This document shows positions 6,265 through 12,485 of a stretch of 17,212 nt of DNA, in pieces. Source of the DNA: DATFEN01 sp035691285 (GTDB lineage Bacteria; Acidobacteriota; Vicinamibacteria; Fen-336); the NCBI GenBank assembly GCA_035691285.1, contig DASSJI010000114.1, positions 1-17,212 on the forward strand. Direction: 5' to 3'. A model generated the notes under the pieces. The model worked only from the letters and a program-made list of their open reading frames with translations. It was not told where the DNA came from and ran no database searches. The translations under genes and the position numbers were made by a program. Position 1 is the first letter of the stretch, and each line of letters begins with the position of its first letter.

Positions 6265-8445
6265 ATGAACCGTCTCGCCCGCGAGTCGAGCCCCTACCTC
6301 CTCCTCCATGCCGAGAACCCCGTGGACTGGTACCCATGGGGCGAGGAGGCCTTCGCGAAGGCGCGGGCCGAGGACAAGCCGATCTTCCTCTCGATCGGCT
6401 ACTCGACCTGCTACTGGTGCCACGTCATGGAGCGGGAAAGCTTCTCGGACGGGGAGATCGCCCGCGAGCTGAACGAGCACTTCGTCTCGATCAAGCTCGA
6501 TCGCGAGGAGCGGCCCGACATCGACGAGATCTACATGACCGCCACGCAGCTGCTCACCCAGTCCGGAGGTTGGCCGAACTCGCTCTTCCTCACCCACGAC
6601 CTGAAGCCGTTCTTCGCGGGAACCTACTTCCCGCCGTCGGATCGGCACGGCCGGCCCGGCTTCCCGCGGATCCTCCAGGCGATCCGAGAAGCGTGGGCCC
6701 TCCGTCGCGCCGAGGTGGTCGAGCAGGCGGAGGCGCTCTCCGAGGCGATCCGCGCGCAGAGCGCCGCCGACCAGAGCGCCGCGCTGCCCGACGCCGGGAT
6801 CGCCGCCGAGACCCAGCAGCTCCTCGCGCGGCGCTTCGACCGCGCCTGGGGCGGCTTCGGCCGGGCGCCGAAGTTCCCGTCCCCCTCGAACCTGGCCTTC
6901 CTGCTCGATCGCGCGGCCGCGGACTCCGCGGCGCGCGAGATGCTGGTCGTGACCCTCGACCGCATGGCGCGGGGCGGCATCCAGGACCAGCTCGGCGGCG
7001 GCTTCCATCGCTATTCCGTGGATGCGGAATGGCTGGTGCCGCACTTCGAGAAGATGCTCTACGACAACGCCGCCCTCGCGCGCCTGTACGCGGAATCCGC
7101 GCCCCTCGCGCCGGAGGCCGGTTTCGCGCGCGTCGCCCGGGCCACCCTGGACTTCGTCCTGGGCGAGCTGCTCGGCGACCACGGCGGCTTCCTGTCGGCC
7201 CTCGACGCCGAGACCGACGGCGAGGAAGGCGCCTTCTACACGTGGCCCCGCGAGGAGATGCTCCAGGCCCTCGCCGCGGACGACGCGAAGCTCCTGGCCG
7301 CCGTCTACGGCTTCGACGGGCCGCCCAACTTCGAGCACGGCCGCTACGTCCTGTTCCTGCCGCAGCCCATCGCCGATCAGGCGCGGGTGCTGGGGTTTGG
7401 GAGCGCGGAGGAGCTGCTCGCGCGCCTCGAGCCGGGTCGCCGTGCCCTGCTCGCCGCGCGGGCGAGGCGGAAGCGCCCGTTGACGGACGACAAGGTGCTC
7501 GCGGACTGGAACGGCCTGGCGATCGCCGCCATGGCTCGCTGCGGCGCGCTCCTCGGCGAGCGTCGCTACGTCGACACCGCGGCCCGCGCCGCGCGCTTCG
7601 TGCTCGACGCGATGCGGACCGAGGGACGGCTCCAGCATGCGTGGCGGGCGGGACAGGCGAAGGTCGAGGGGCTGCTCGACGATCATGCGTTCCTCGTGGA
7701 CGGCCTCGTCGAGCTGCACGACGCCACCGGCGAGGACGCCTGGCTGGACGAGGCGCGCGCGCTCCAGGAGCAGCAGGACGCCCGCTTCTGGGACGCCAGG
7801 GCGGGGGGGTACTTCAACGCAGGCGACGATCCGCGGCTGCTCGTCCGGTCCAAGGCGGCCCACGACGGCGCGGTCGCCTCCGCCAACGGTGTCGCGGCGC
7901 TCAACCTCATCGGCCTCGCCGAGCGGAGCGGGGAGCCGGCGTACCGCGAGCGGGCCGAGGCCCTGCTGCGCGCTTTCGGGCGCTCCCTGCGCGACTACCC
8001 GCTGGGACACGTGACGCTGGTCCGGGCCGCGGCGAGGCTGGCGAAGGGCGCGCCGGAGCGGTCCGCTCCGAGGCCGGCGCCGGCCACGGCGCGCCCCTGG
8101 GCCGCCGACGAGGCCGGCGCGGTCGTGACGGTCCGTGGCCGCGTGGATCGCTCGGCCCCGGGCGCCTGGAAGCCGTTCGTCCTCGAGCTGGCGATCCGCG
8201 ACGGCTTCCACCTGAACGCGAACCCGCCGCTCCTGCGCTTCATGGTCCCGACCGAGGTCCGTGGCGTCGAGTGCGACGCGCGCGACGTCCGCTATCCGAA
8301 GGCCGACCGCTACGAGGGCCGAGTGACGATCGAGGGGCAGGTCGAGGTCGGCGAAGGGCGGCCGGCGGTCGTGGCCCTCACCTACCAGGCGTGCGACGAG
8401 GAACGGTGCCTGCTGCCGATCACGCGCGAGGTCGCACTCGAATGA
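6265..8445 (+). CDS. yyaL: YyaL/SPATA20-type thioredoxin-domain protein fused to a DsbD-alpha-like C-terminal domain
   Basis: A 726-aa protein. The N-terminal DUF255 thioredoxin-like domain (about 1-165) opens with NRLARESSPYLLLHAENPVDW and has a C49-Y-W-C52 redox motif, followed by CHVMERESF and GGWPNSLFLTHD. An (alpha/alpha)6-barrel-like region (about 185-600) includes FEKMLYDNA, LTDDKVLADWNGLAIAAMA and LDDHAFLVDGLVELHD, all hallmarks of YyaL. Residues about 615-726 are extra. VTVRGRVD, DGFHLNANPP and a final YQACDEERCLLPI (Cys710, Cys715) resemble the periplasmic N-terminal domain of DsbD (YQ.C....C.P). A thiol-exchange function is therefore plausible at both ends. There is no signal peptide, so the compartment of the DsbD-like domain is puzzling. 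The biochemical role of YyaL is poorly known. The stop overlaps the next gene by ATGA. Confidence 0.93.
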   Translation: MNRLARESSPYLLLHAENPVDWYPWGEEAFAKARAEDKPIFLSIGYSTCYWCHVMERESFSDGEIARELNEHFVSIKLDREERPDIDEIYMTATQLLTQSGGWPNSLFLTHDLKPFFAGTYFPPSDRHGRPGFPRILQAIREAWALRRAEVVEQAEALSEAIRAQSAADQSAALPDAGIAAETQQLLARRFDRAWGGFGRAPKFPSPSNLAFLLDRAAADSAAREMLVVTLDRMARGGIQDQLGGGFHRYSVDAEWLVPHFEKMLYDNAALARLYAESAPLAPEAGFARVARATLDFVLGELLGDHGGFLSALDAETDGEEGAFYTWPREEMLQALAADDAKLLAAVYGFDGPPNFEHGRYVLFLPQPIADQARVLGFGSAEELLARLEPGRRALLAARARRKRPLTDDKVLADWNGLAIAAMARCGALLGERRYVDTAARAARFVLDAMRTEGRLQHAWRAGQAKVEGLLDDHAFLVDGLVELHDATGEDAWLDEARALQEQQDARFWDARAGGYFNAGDDPRLLVRSKAAHDGAVASANGVAALNLIGLAERSGEPAYRERAEALLRAFGRSLRDYPLGHVTLVRAAARLAKGAPERSAPRPAPATARPWAADEAGAVVTVRGRVDRSAPGAWKPFVLELAIRDGFHLNANPPLLRFMVPTEVRGVECDARDVRYPKADRYEGRVTIEGQVEVGEGRPAVVALTYQACDEERCLLPITREVALE

Positions 8446-9395
8446 GGTCGATCCCCGCCGTCTCCCGCCTGGGGTCTTGCGACGCGGTCTTCGTCTCGAC
8501 TCACGAGGGCGAGGCCGCGCTGTCGTGCGCCGCGCGCATCGATGCGGAGACGGCCCGCGGCCGGCGGACCCTCGTCGTGACGCTGTTCCGGGCTCCGGAG
8601 GAGGAGGTCGACCCCGGCGGCCTCTCGCTCGGCCTCGCGGACGCTCCGCATCGGGACCCGGACTACGTGCCGCTCGCCGAAGCCGTCTTCGGGCGCAGCG
8701 CCGCCGAGGACGAGTGCCTGGCCGACGCCACCCACCTCCTCGACGAGGTCTTCCGGCGCACCGGAGCCCGCCAGATCTACCTGCCCCTGGGCGTGGGCGG
8801 GCACGTGGACCACCGCATCGCTCACGAGGCCGGCCTGAAGGCGCTTCCGCCCCACCCGGGCCGCGACATCTTCTTCTATGAGGAGCGGCCGGATGCCCTG
8901 GTGCCCGGCGCCGTGCGCATGCGCCTGGGCGAGATGGGCGCGCGCCTGCCGCCGGGGGCCGGGCGCGTGGCGCGGGAGGGCGGCCTGGCGCGCTTCCTCG
9001 TCCGCTACAACGCCGTGCCCCACCGGCGCGAGAGGTGGCGCGGTCTCGGCGAGCGCGTCGCGCTCACGCGCCTGGCGGCGAAGGCCTGGTGGGAGGCGCG
9101 CGCGTGGCAGCCGCAGAAGGCCTTCGGGGTGCGCGTGCAGCCGGTCGTCCAGGAGGCGCAGGACCTCGACGCCGTGCTGGAGTCGGTCCGCCGCTTCGAC
9201 GAACGGCGCGGCGTCCGGCCTCGCGCCGTGCAGCGCCTGATGTCGCTGTCGGCCGCCTACGCGCGTCGGCTCGGTGGTCGCGTCTGGGTCGAGCGTTACT
9301 GGCTGCTGCTCCCGGCGCGCGAGGAGGCCGACCGCGGGGCCTGGCCCGTGCTCCCGCCCGGGGCCGTCAGGCCTGCGCCGAGCCCGGACCGCTGA
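8442..9395 (+). CDS. PIG-L/LmbE-like deacetylase family protein with an altered first metal motif
   Basis: A 317-aa protein coupled to the YyaL-type gene by an ATGA overlap. The fold signature is visible: strand DAVFVSTHEGEAALSCA (14-30), then RRTLVVTLFR, and later YLPLGVGGHVDHRIAHEAG with the H121-x-D123-H124 motif. PIG-L enzymes remove N-acetyl groups from GlcNAc-type substrates using Zn2+ bound by a His-x-x-Asp pair in an (A/S)PHxDD segment plus a later His. Here the first motif reads T-H21-E-G-E24. His21 is kept, the putative metal-ligand Asp becomes Glu24, and the general-base Asp becomes Gly23. The second motif is intact. The protein may be catalytically altered or inactive. The C-terminal half (about 150-317) is basic and Arg-rich. 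The 3' end overlaps the convergent gene by 29 nt. Confidence 0.8.
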   Translation: MRSIPAVSRLGSCDAVFVSTHEGEAALSCAARIDAETARGRRTLVVTLFRAPEEEVDPGGLSLGLADAPHRDPDYVPLAEAVFGRSAAEDECLADATHLLDEVFRRTGARQIYLPLGVGGHVDHRIAHEAGLKALPPHPGRDIFFYEERPDALVPGAVRMRLGEMGARLPPGAGRVAREGGLARFLVRYNAVPHRRERWRGLGERVALTRLAAKAWWEARAWQPQKAFGVRVQPVVQEAQDLDAVLESVRRFDERRGVRPRAVQRLMSLSAAYARRLGGRVWVERYWLLLPAREEADRGAWPVLPPGAVRPAPSPDR

Positions 9396-9870
9396 GCGCC
9401 CGGATCGGCTCCCAGCGCTCGGGGTCCTGAAGCAGGAGGACGTTGAAGTAGAGCTCGACCTGCTCCGCCGGGAAGCGACCTGTCAGCTCGCGGGCCGTCC
9501 GCTCGACGAAGGCGGCCTCGAGCGTGCGCGCCTCGGCCTCCTCCTTCATCACGCCGTCCTCGTGGGGCAGGCCGAGGCCGTCGAGAAACGCGGCCAGCAG
9601 GGGCCGCCGCTCTCCGAGGTGGAGGGCCACGAGCAGCGAGCCCGCGAGCGCCTCGCCTGGATCGAGGATGCCCGCGAGCGCCGCCGCCTGCTCCTCGGGC
9701 GCCATCGCACGCGCCACCTGCGGCCGAACGTGGCGCGCCCGCACGATGGCGGAGAGGGCGGAGGCGAGGAGCTCGGGCACGGGCTCGTGCAGGAAGGCCG
9801 CTGCGGCGAGGCGCCGCTCCTCCCGCGGCAGCCTCTTCCAGAGGCGGCTCGCCGTCGGCTCGAACCTCAT
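9367..9870 (-). CDS. Hypothetical helical protein, 167 aa
   Basis: I do not recognise this protein. It is Ala/Leu/Glu-rich and predicted to be all helical and soluble, with no signal peptide, Cys or obvious catalytic motif. Notable segments are LWKRLPREERRLAAAAFL (10-27), an Ala/Leu-rich middle part (GEALAGSLLVALHLGERRP, 72-90) and ELTGRFPAEQVELYFNVLL (128-146). Codon usage matches the neighbours and the reading frame is intact, which supports a real gene. ATG 9870 is preceded after 9 nt by TATACT (9885-9880), which sets the start. An upstream extension would cross the divergent promoter. Its mate across that promoter is a small zinc-motif membrane protein, so a shared regulatory setting is possible but unproven. 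Confidence 0.7.
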   Translation of the reverse strand: MRFEPTASRLWKRLPREERRLAAAAFLHEPVPELLASALSAIVRARHVRPQVARAMAPEEQAAALAGILDPGEALAGSLLVALHLGERRPLLAAFLDGLGLPHEDGVMKEEAEARTLEAAFVERTARELTGRFPAEQVELYFNVLLLQDPERWEPIRALSGPGSAQA

Positions 9871-9879
9871 GGCCGCCGG

Positions 9880-9887
9880 AGTATATT
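9880..9887. promoter_or_regulatory. Overlapping divergent -10 elements (TATATT forward, TATACT reverse)
   Basis: The sequence AGTATATT reads TATATT on the plus strand (9882-9887), 7 nt before GTG 9895. It reads TATACT on the minus strand (9885-9880), 9 nt before ATG 9870. Only 24 nt separate the two start codons, so both transcripts must begin inside this near-symmetric patch and both should be leaderless. Confidence 0.55.
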
Positions 9888-9894
9888 TCGGGCC

Positions 9895-10176
9895 GTGGCG
9901 AAGCCGCTCCTCGACGACAGAGGCTGTCTCACGCCTGCGGGCCTGCTGGCCGTCCAGAGCGCGCCCGTGGGCAAGGCCCCTCAAGAGCTGGCCAGCCACG
10001 TCGCCTCCTGCCCGCGCTGCCAGGAGAAGCTCCTGGCCGGCGGGATCCTGGCCCTCGCGACGCGCAAGGAGAAGAAGGATCCGCCGCCACCCTGGCGCAT
10101 CGTCCTGGTTCTTGTCGCGATCGTGCTCTTGGTGCTGAGCCTGATGTTCACGCTGGGGAGGCTCTCGGGCGCCTAG
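9895..10176 (+). CDS. Small single-span membrane protein with anti-sigma-type zinc motif
   Basis: A 93-aa protein. The N-terminal cytoplasmic part carries C11 and then H35-x3-C39-x2-C42 (HVASCPRC), the pattern of zinc-binding anti-sigma (ZAS / zf-HC2) domains. A basic stop (TRKEKKD) and PPPPW lead into one membrane helix (about 68-88, WRIVLVLVAIVLLVLSLMF) and a tail of only five or six residues. ZAS proteins bind ECF sigma factors and release them on a signal. Here no sigma-factor gene is adjacent and no sensor domain is outside, so sigma binding is inference. The GTG 9895 start is preferred because a TATATT -10 lies 7 nt upstream. It ends 17 nt from the convergent dehydrogenase gene. Confidence 0.72.
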   Translation: MAKPLLDDRGCLTPAGLLAVQSAPVGKAPQELASHVASCPRCQEKLLAGGILALATRKEKKDPPPPWRIVLVLVAIVLLVLSLMFTLGRLSGA

Positions 10177-10178
10177 CT

Positions 10179-10190
10179 CGGGCGCGCCCG
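10179..10190. terminator. 12-bp GC palindrome between convergent genes, possible bidirectional terminator
   Basis: CGGGCGCGCCCG is perfectly self-complementary and fills most of the 17-nt gap between the stops of the small membrane protein and the dehydrogenase. It can fold into only a short stem and has no T-run, so termination is uncertain. Confidence 0.25.
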
Positions 10191-10193
10191 CCA

Positions 10194-10883
10194 TCACACC
10201 GGGATGAGGGCGCCGGTGATCGCGGCCGAAGCGGGCGAGAGCAGGAACGCGACGACCTTCGCGATGTCCTCAGGCGCCGTCCACTGCGACCGGTCGGCCT
10301 TGGGCATCGCGTGCCGGTTCGCCTCGGTGTCGATGATCGTCGGGGAGATCACGTTGAAGCGCACGCCCCGGTCGGTGTTCTCGAGGGCGAGGGCGCGGGT
10401 CAGCGCGACGACCGCCGCCTTGGACGCCGCGTAGGCGGCCGCCCCAGCACCGCCCGTCTCCGCGGCCCGGGACGAGACGGCCACCACGCTGCCCCCTTCC
10501 TTGAGGAGATGGGGGAGCGCCGCGCGACACGTGCCGTGGAGCGAGGCGAGGTTGATGCGCAGCATCGCGTCCCATTCGGAGACCGGGGTCGTCTCGAGCG
10601 GCCCCGAGCCCTGGTAGCCGCCGGCCAGCGCGGCCACGCCGTCGAGCCGTCCCAGCCACGCGGCCGCCGCGTCGACGAAGCGGCGCGTGCCGTCCAGGTC
10701 GGCGAGGTCCGCTTCGGCGCCCCAAAGCGCCGCCGAGTGGCTCGCCGCCGCGCGCAGGGCCTCGAAGCCCGAAGGCGAGCGATAGGGCACGGCGACGCGG
10801 TCCCCGCGCGAAAGGAGCTGGTGGACCACGGCGCGGCCGAGCGCGCCCGTGCCGCCGGTGACGATCACGCCCTGCGCCGTCAC
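10194..10883 (-). CDS. Short-chain dehydrogenase/reductase (SDR)
   Basis: A 229-aa classical-type SDR. The nucleotide-binding TGGTGALG motif is at 9-16, and LAGG (86-89) stands in for the usual NNAG. Asn111 lies in the RINLASLHG helix, Ser137/138 in VAVSSRA, and the catalytic Y151-x3-K155 in AYAASK. FNVISPTIIDTEAN follows, and the C-terminus is AITGALIPV. These residues make an active NAD(P)(H)-dependent oxidoreductase likely. R35 after the second strand (VPYRS) hints at NADPH use. The start GTG 10883 overlaps the TGA of the rhodanese gene (GTGA), so this is the third gene of the aminotransferase-rhodanese-SDR operon. The substrate is not evident. Confidence 0.9.
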   Translation of the reverse strand: MTAQGVIVTGGTGALGRAVVHQLLSRGDRVAVPYRSPSGFEALRAAASHSAALWGAEADLADLDGTRRFVDAAAAWLGRLDGVAALAGGYQGSGPLETTPVSEWDAMLRINLASLHGTCRAALPHLLKEGGSVVAVSSRAAETGGAGAAAYAASKAAVVALTRALALENTDRGVRFNVISPTIIDTEANRHAMPKADRSQWTAPEDIAKVVAFLLSPASAAITGALIPV

Positions 10884-11284
10884 TTCAGCCCCTCCCAGGT
10901 GTGATCGGGCGCGGCGGTCGCGGACACGGGCAGGCCGCGCGGCCTCCAGCCCGGATCACCCGGCATGCCGTCGAAGCCCGCGCGCTGGTCGACCACGCTG
11001 CGGAACCCGCGGTCGAGGAGGATGGATGCCGCCTGGAGGGAGCGCCCTCCGGACTTGCAGCCCACCACGATCTTCGCGTCGGGTCCGAAGCGCTCCTCCA
11101 TCACCCGCAGGAAGTCCGGGTTCGGGGCCATGCCCATGCGTCCGAGGTGAGCGATCGGCACGTTGTACGCGCCCTCGGGGTGGCCGGCCTCGAACTCCGG
11201 GACGGAGCGCACGTCGACGTAGACGTACCCCTCCTCCTCCACGAGACGCTTCGCCTCCTCGGGCCCGACGCGCTTCAGCGCCAA
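10880..11284 (-). CDS. Single-domain rhodanese-like protein
   Basis: A 134-aa rhodanese domain. VYVDVRSVPEFEAGHPEGAYNVP (21-43) is the typical CDC25/rhodanese first half. The active-site loop is C76-KSGGR-S, a six-residue loop headed by the sulfur-carrying cysteine. SILLDRGFRSVVDQRAGFDG completes the fold. It should transfer sulfane sulfur in the cytoplasm; no signal peptide is present. The start is uncertain. I chose TTG 11284, 4 nt after GGGAGG (11294-11289) and 16 nt after the aminotransferase stop. GTG 11296 in frame would add four residues but overlaps that ribosome-binding site. A still longer frame reading into the aminotransferase gene is a shadow. The downstream SDR gene overlaps its stop by GTGA. 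Confidence 0.88.
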   Translation of the reverse strand: MALKRVGPEEAKRLVEEEGYVYVDVRSVPEFEAGHPEGAYNVPIAHLGRMGMAPNPDFLRVMEERFGPDAKIVVGCKSGGRSLQAASILLDRGFRSVVDQRAGFDGMPGDPGWRPRGLPVSATAAPDHTWEGLK

Positions 11285-11288
11285 GGAG

Positions 11289-11294
11289 CCTCCC
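11289..11294 (-). promoter_or_regulatory. Ribosome-binding site GGGAGG of the rhodanese gene
   Basis: GGGAGG on the minus strand sits in the 16-nt gap between the aminotransferase TAA and the TTG at 11284. The 4-nt spacing is short, which is why the rhodanese start remains uncertain. Confidence 0.45.
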
Positions 11295-11300
11295 ACGGCC

Positions 11301-12461
11301 TTATAGCACGTCGGCCAGCACGCGCGCGGCGCCCCGGTCGAAGTCCGCGGGACGCGGCAGCAGGCTGAGCACGAGGTAGGCCTCCCGAGCGAAGTCGAAG
11401 AAGAAGCCGGGGTGCACGAGCACGCCGTCGCGCTCGAGCAGGCGCAGGACGCGCTCTTCCTCGGTGAGCGTCGCGGGGACCTGGACCACGGCCGTCCAGC
11501 CGCCGTCGGAGGCCAGAAGCGTGGCCGGGGAGCCCGACAGGCGCTCGTCGAGCGCGCCACGATTGCGCCGCACGCGGGCGGCGATCGGCGCCTGCAGGTC
11601 GGGAAGGCGGGCCAGGATCCCGGGGAGCGCCCGCTGGACCGGGGTGGCGACGGACAGGTATGTGTCGGCGACGATCTCCAGCCGCGCGAGCGCCTCGGCG
11701 CGCTGCTCGGCGGGGCCGCTGACCGCGATCCAGCCCAGCTTCAGCTGCGGCAGGCCGCACGATTTCGAGAGCCCGCCCAGGGAGAAGGCCAGCGCGGCGC
11801 CGTCGTCTGCGAAGCTCGTGACCCGGGAGGGATCGGGCGCGAAGCCGAAGTCGGCGAACACCTCGTCGGACACGAGGGACAGCCCGCGCCGGGCGCACAG
11901 GCCGAGGAGCCTCCCGGCTTCGGTGCGCGACACGAAGGACCCGGTCGGGTTGTTCGGGTTGACCAGGACGATCGCCCGCGTGCGGGGGCGGATCGCCTCC
12001 TCCACGGCGGCCAGGTCCACGTGCCACGCGCCGTCGTAGACGAGGGGATAGTGGCGGACCGAGATCGACTCGAGGTCGGCCAGGAACTCGAAGAGGGGAT
12101 AGCTCGGCCGGGGCACCAGCACGTTGTCCCCGGGATCGGCCAGGAGCTTGAAGAGCCAGGCGTAGGCCTCGCTGGTGCTGCTGCACAGCACCAGGCGGTC
12201 CGGAGCCACCGAGTGGCCGCGACGGGCGAAGTCCGCGGCCACGGCCTCCCGTGCCGGCAGGAGCCCGCGGGGATCCGGCGCGTACGCGGCGCCGCCGGCG
12301 TCGCCCAGGAGCGACAGGACCTCGGCCGGCGCCTGCAGGCCGACCTCGGTGGGGTTCGAGACCGTGAGGTCCACCACCTCCTCGCCTCGGCGGCGCCTCG
12401 CGTCGAGCGCGAGGGAGAGGCGGTTCGGGGCGCGCTCCCAGCGCGTCCGGGACGAGAGCAT
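11301..12461 (-). CDS. Class I/II PLP-dependent aminotransferase, atypical substrate site
   Basis: A 386-aa fold-type I aminotransferase. LTVSNPTEVGL (32-42) is the N-terminal strand, and SSTSEAYAWLFKLL (94-107) contacts the PLP phosphate. NPNNPTG (168-174) supplies the Asn and SDEVF (198-202) the Asp that touch the cofactor ring. SLGGLSKSCGLPQLKLGW contains the Schiff-base Lys233. All PLP residues are present. The C-terminal Arg that binds the substrate carboxylate in most class I enzymes (xRIVxLPR) seems replaced: LVLSLLPRP places Val364 there. The amino donor therefore cannot be guessed, and annotation as an alanine or aspartate aminotransferase would be unsafe. ATG 12461 faces the prolyl-isomerase gene across 24 nt. 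It is the first gene of a three-gene operon with the rhodanese and SDR. Confidence 0.9.
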   Translation of the reverse strand: MLSSRTRWERAPNRLSLALDARRRRGEEVVDLTVSNPTEVGLQAPAEVLSLLGDAGGAAYAPDPRGLLPAREAVAADFARRGHSVAPDRLVLCSSTSEAYAWLFKLLADPGDNVLVPRPSYPLFEFLADLESISVRHYPLVYDGAWHVDLAAVEEAIRPRTRAIVLVNPNNPTGSFVSRTEAGRLLGLCARRGLSLVSDEVFADFGFAPDPSRVTSFADDGAALAFSLGGLSKSCGLPQLKLGWIAVSGPAEQRAEALARLEIVADTYLSVATPVQRALPGILARLPDLQAPIAARVRRNRGALDERLSGSPATLLASDGGWTAVVQVPATLTEEERVLRLLERDGVLVHPGFFFDFAREAYLVLSLLPRPADFDRGAARVLADVL

Positions 12462-12471
12462 GGGCGGATCC

Positions 12472-12478
12472 TATAATG
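12472..12478. promoter_or_regulatory. Shared divergent -10 region (TATAAT forward, CATTAT reverse)
   Basis: TATAAT (12472-12477, plus) is a perfect -10 hexamer ending 8 nt before ATG 12486. On the minus strand CATTAT (12478-12473) ends 11 nt before ATG 12461 and keeps A2 and T6. Start codons are 24 nt apart, so the two promoters must overlap. The forward element is convincing; the reverse one is weaker. Confidence 0.55.
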
Positions 12479-12485
12479 AGCGCCC

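Noticed and set aside
6235..8211. A long minus-strand frame opposite the YyaL-type gene
   Set aside because: The composition is typical of an antisense shadow in GC-rich DNA and there is no recognisable domain, while the sense strand has strong YyaL motifs.
9367..10197. A longer minus-strand version of the 167-aa protein (276 aa)
   Set aside because: The extra N-terminal part lies antisense to the zinc-motif membrane protein and would bury the divergent promoter inside the gene.
10880..11560. A 226-aa version of the rhodanese protein
   Set aside because: Its first 90 or so residues are an out-of-frame reading of the aminotransferase gene; the rhodanese fold begins near the TTG at 11284.
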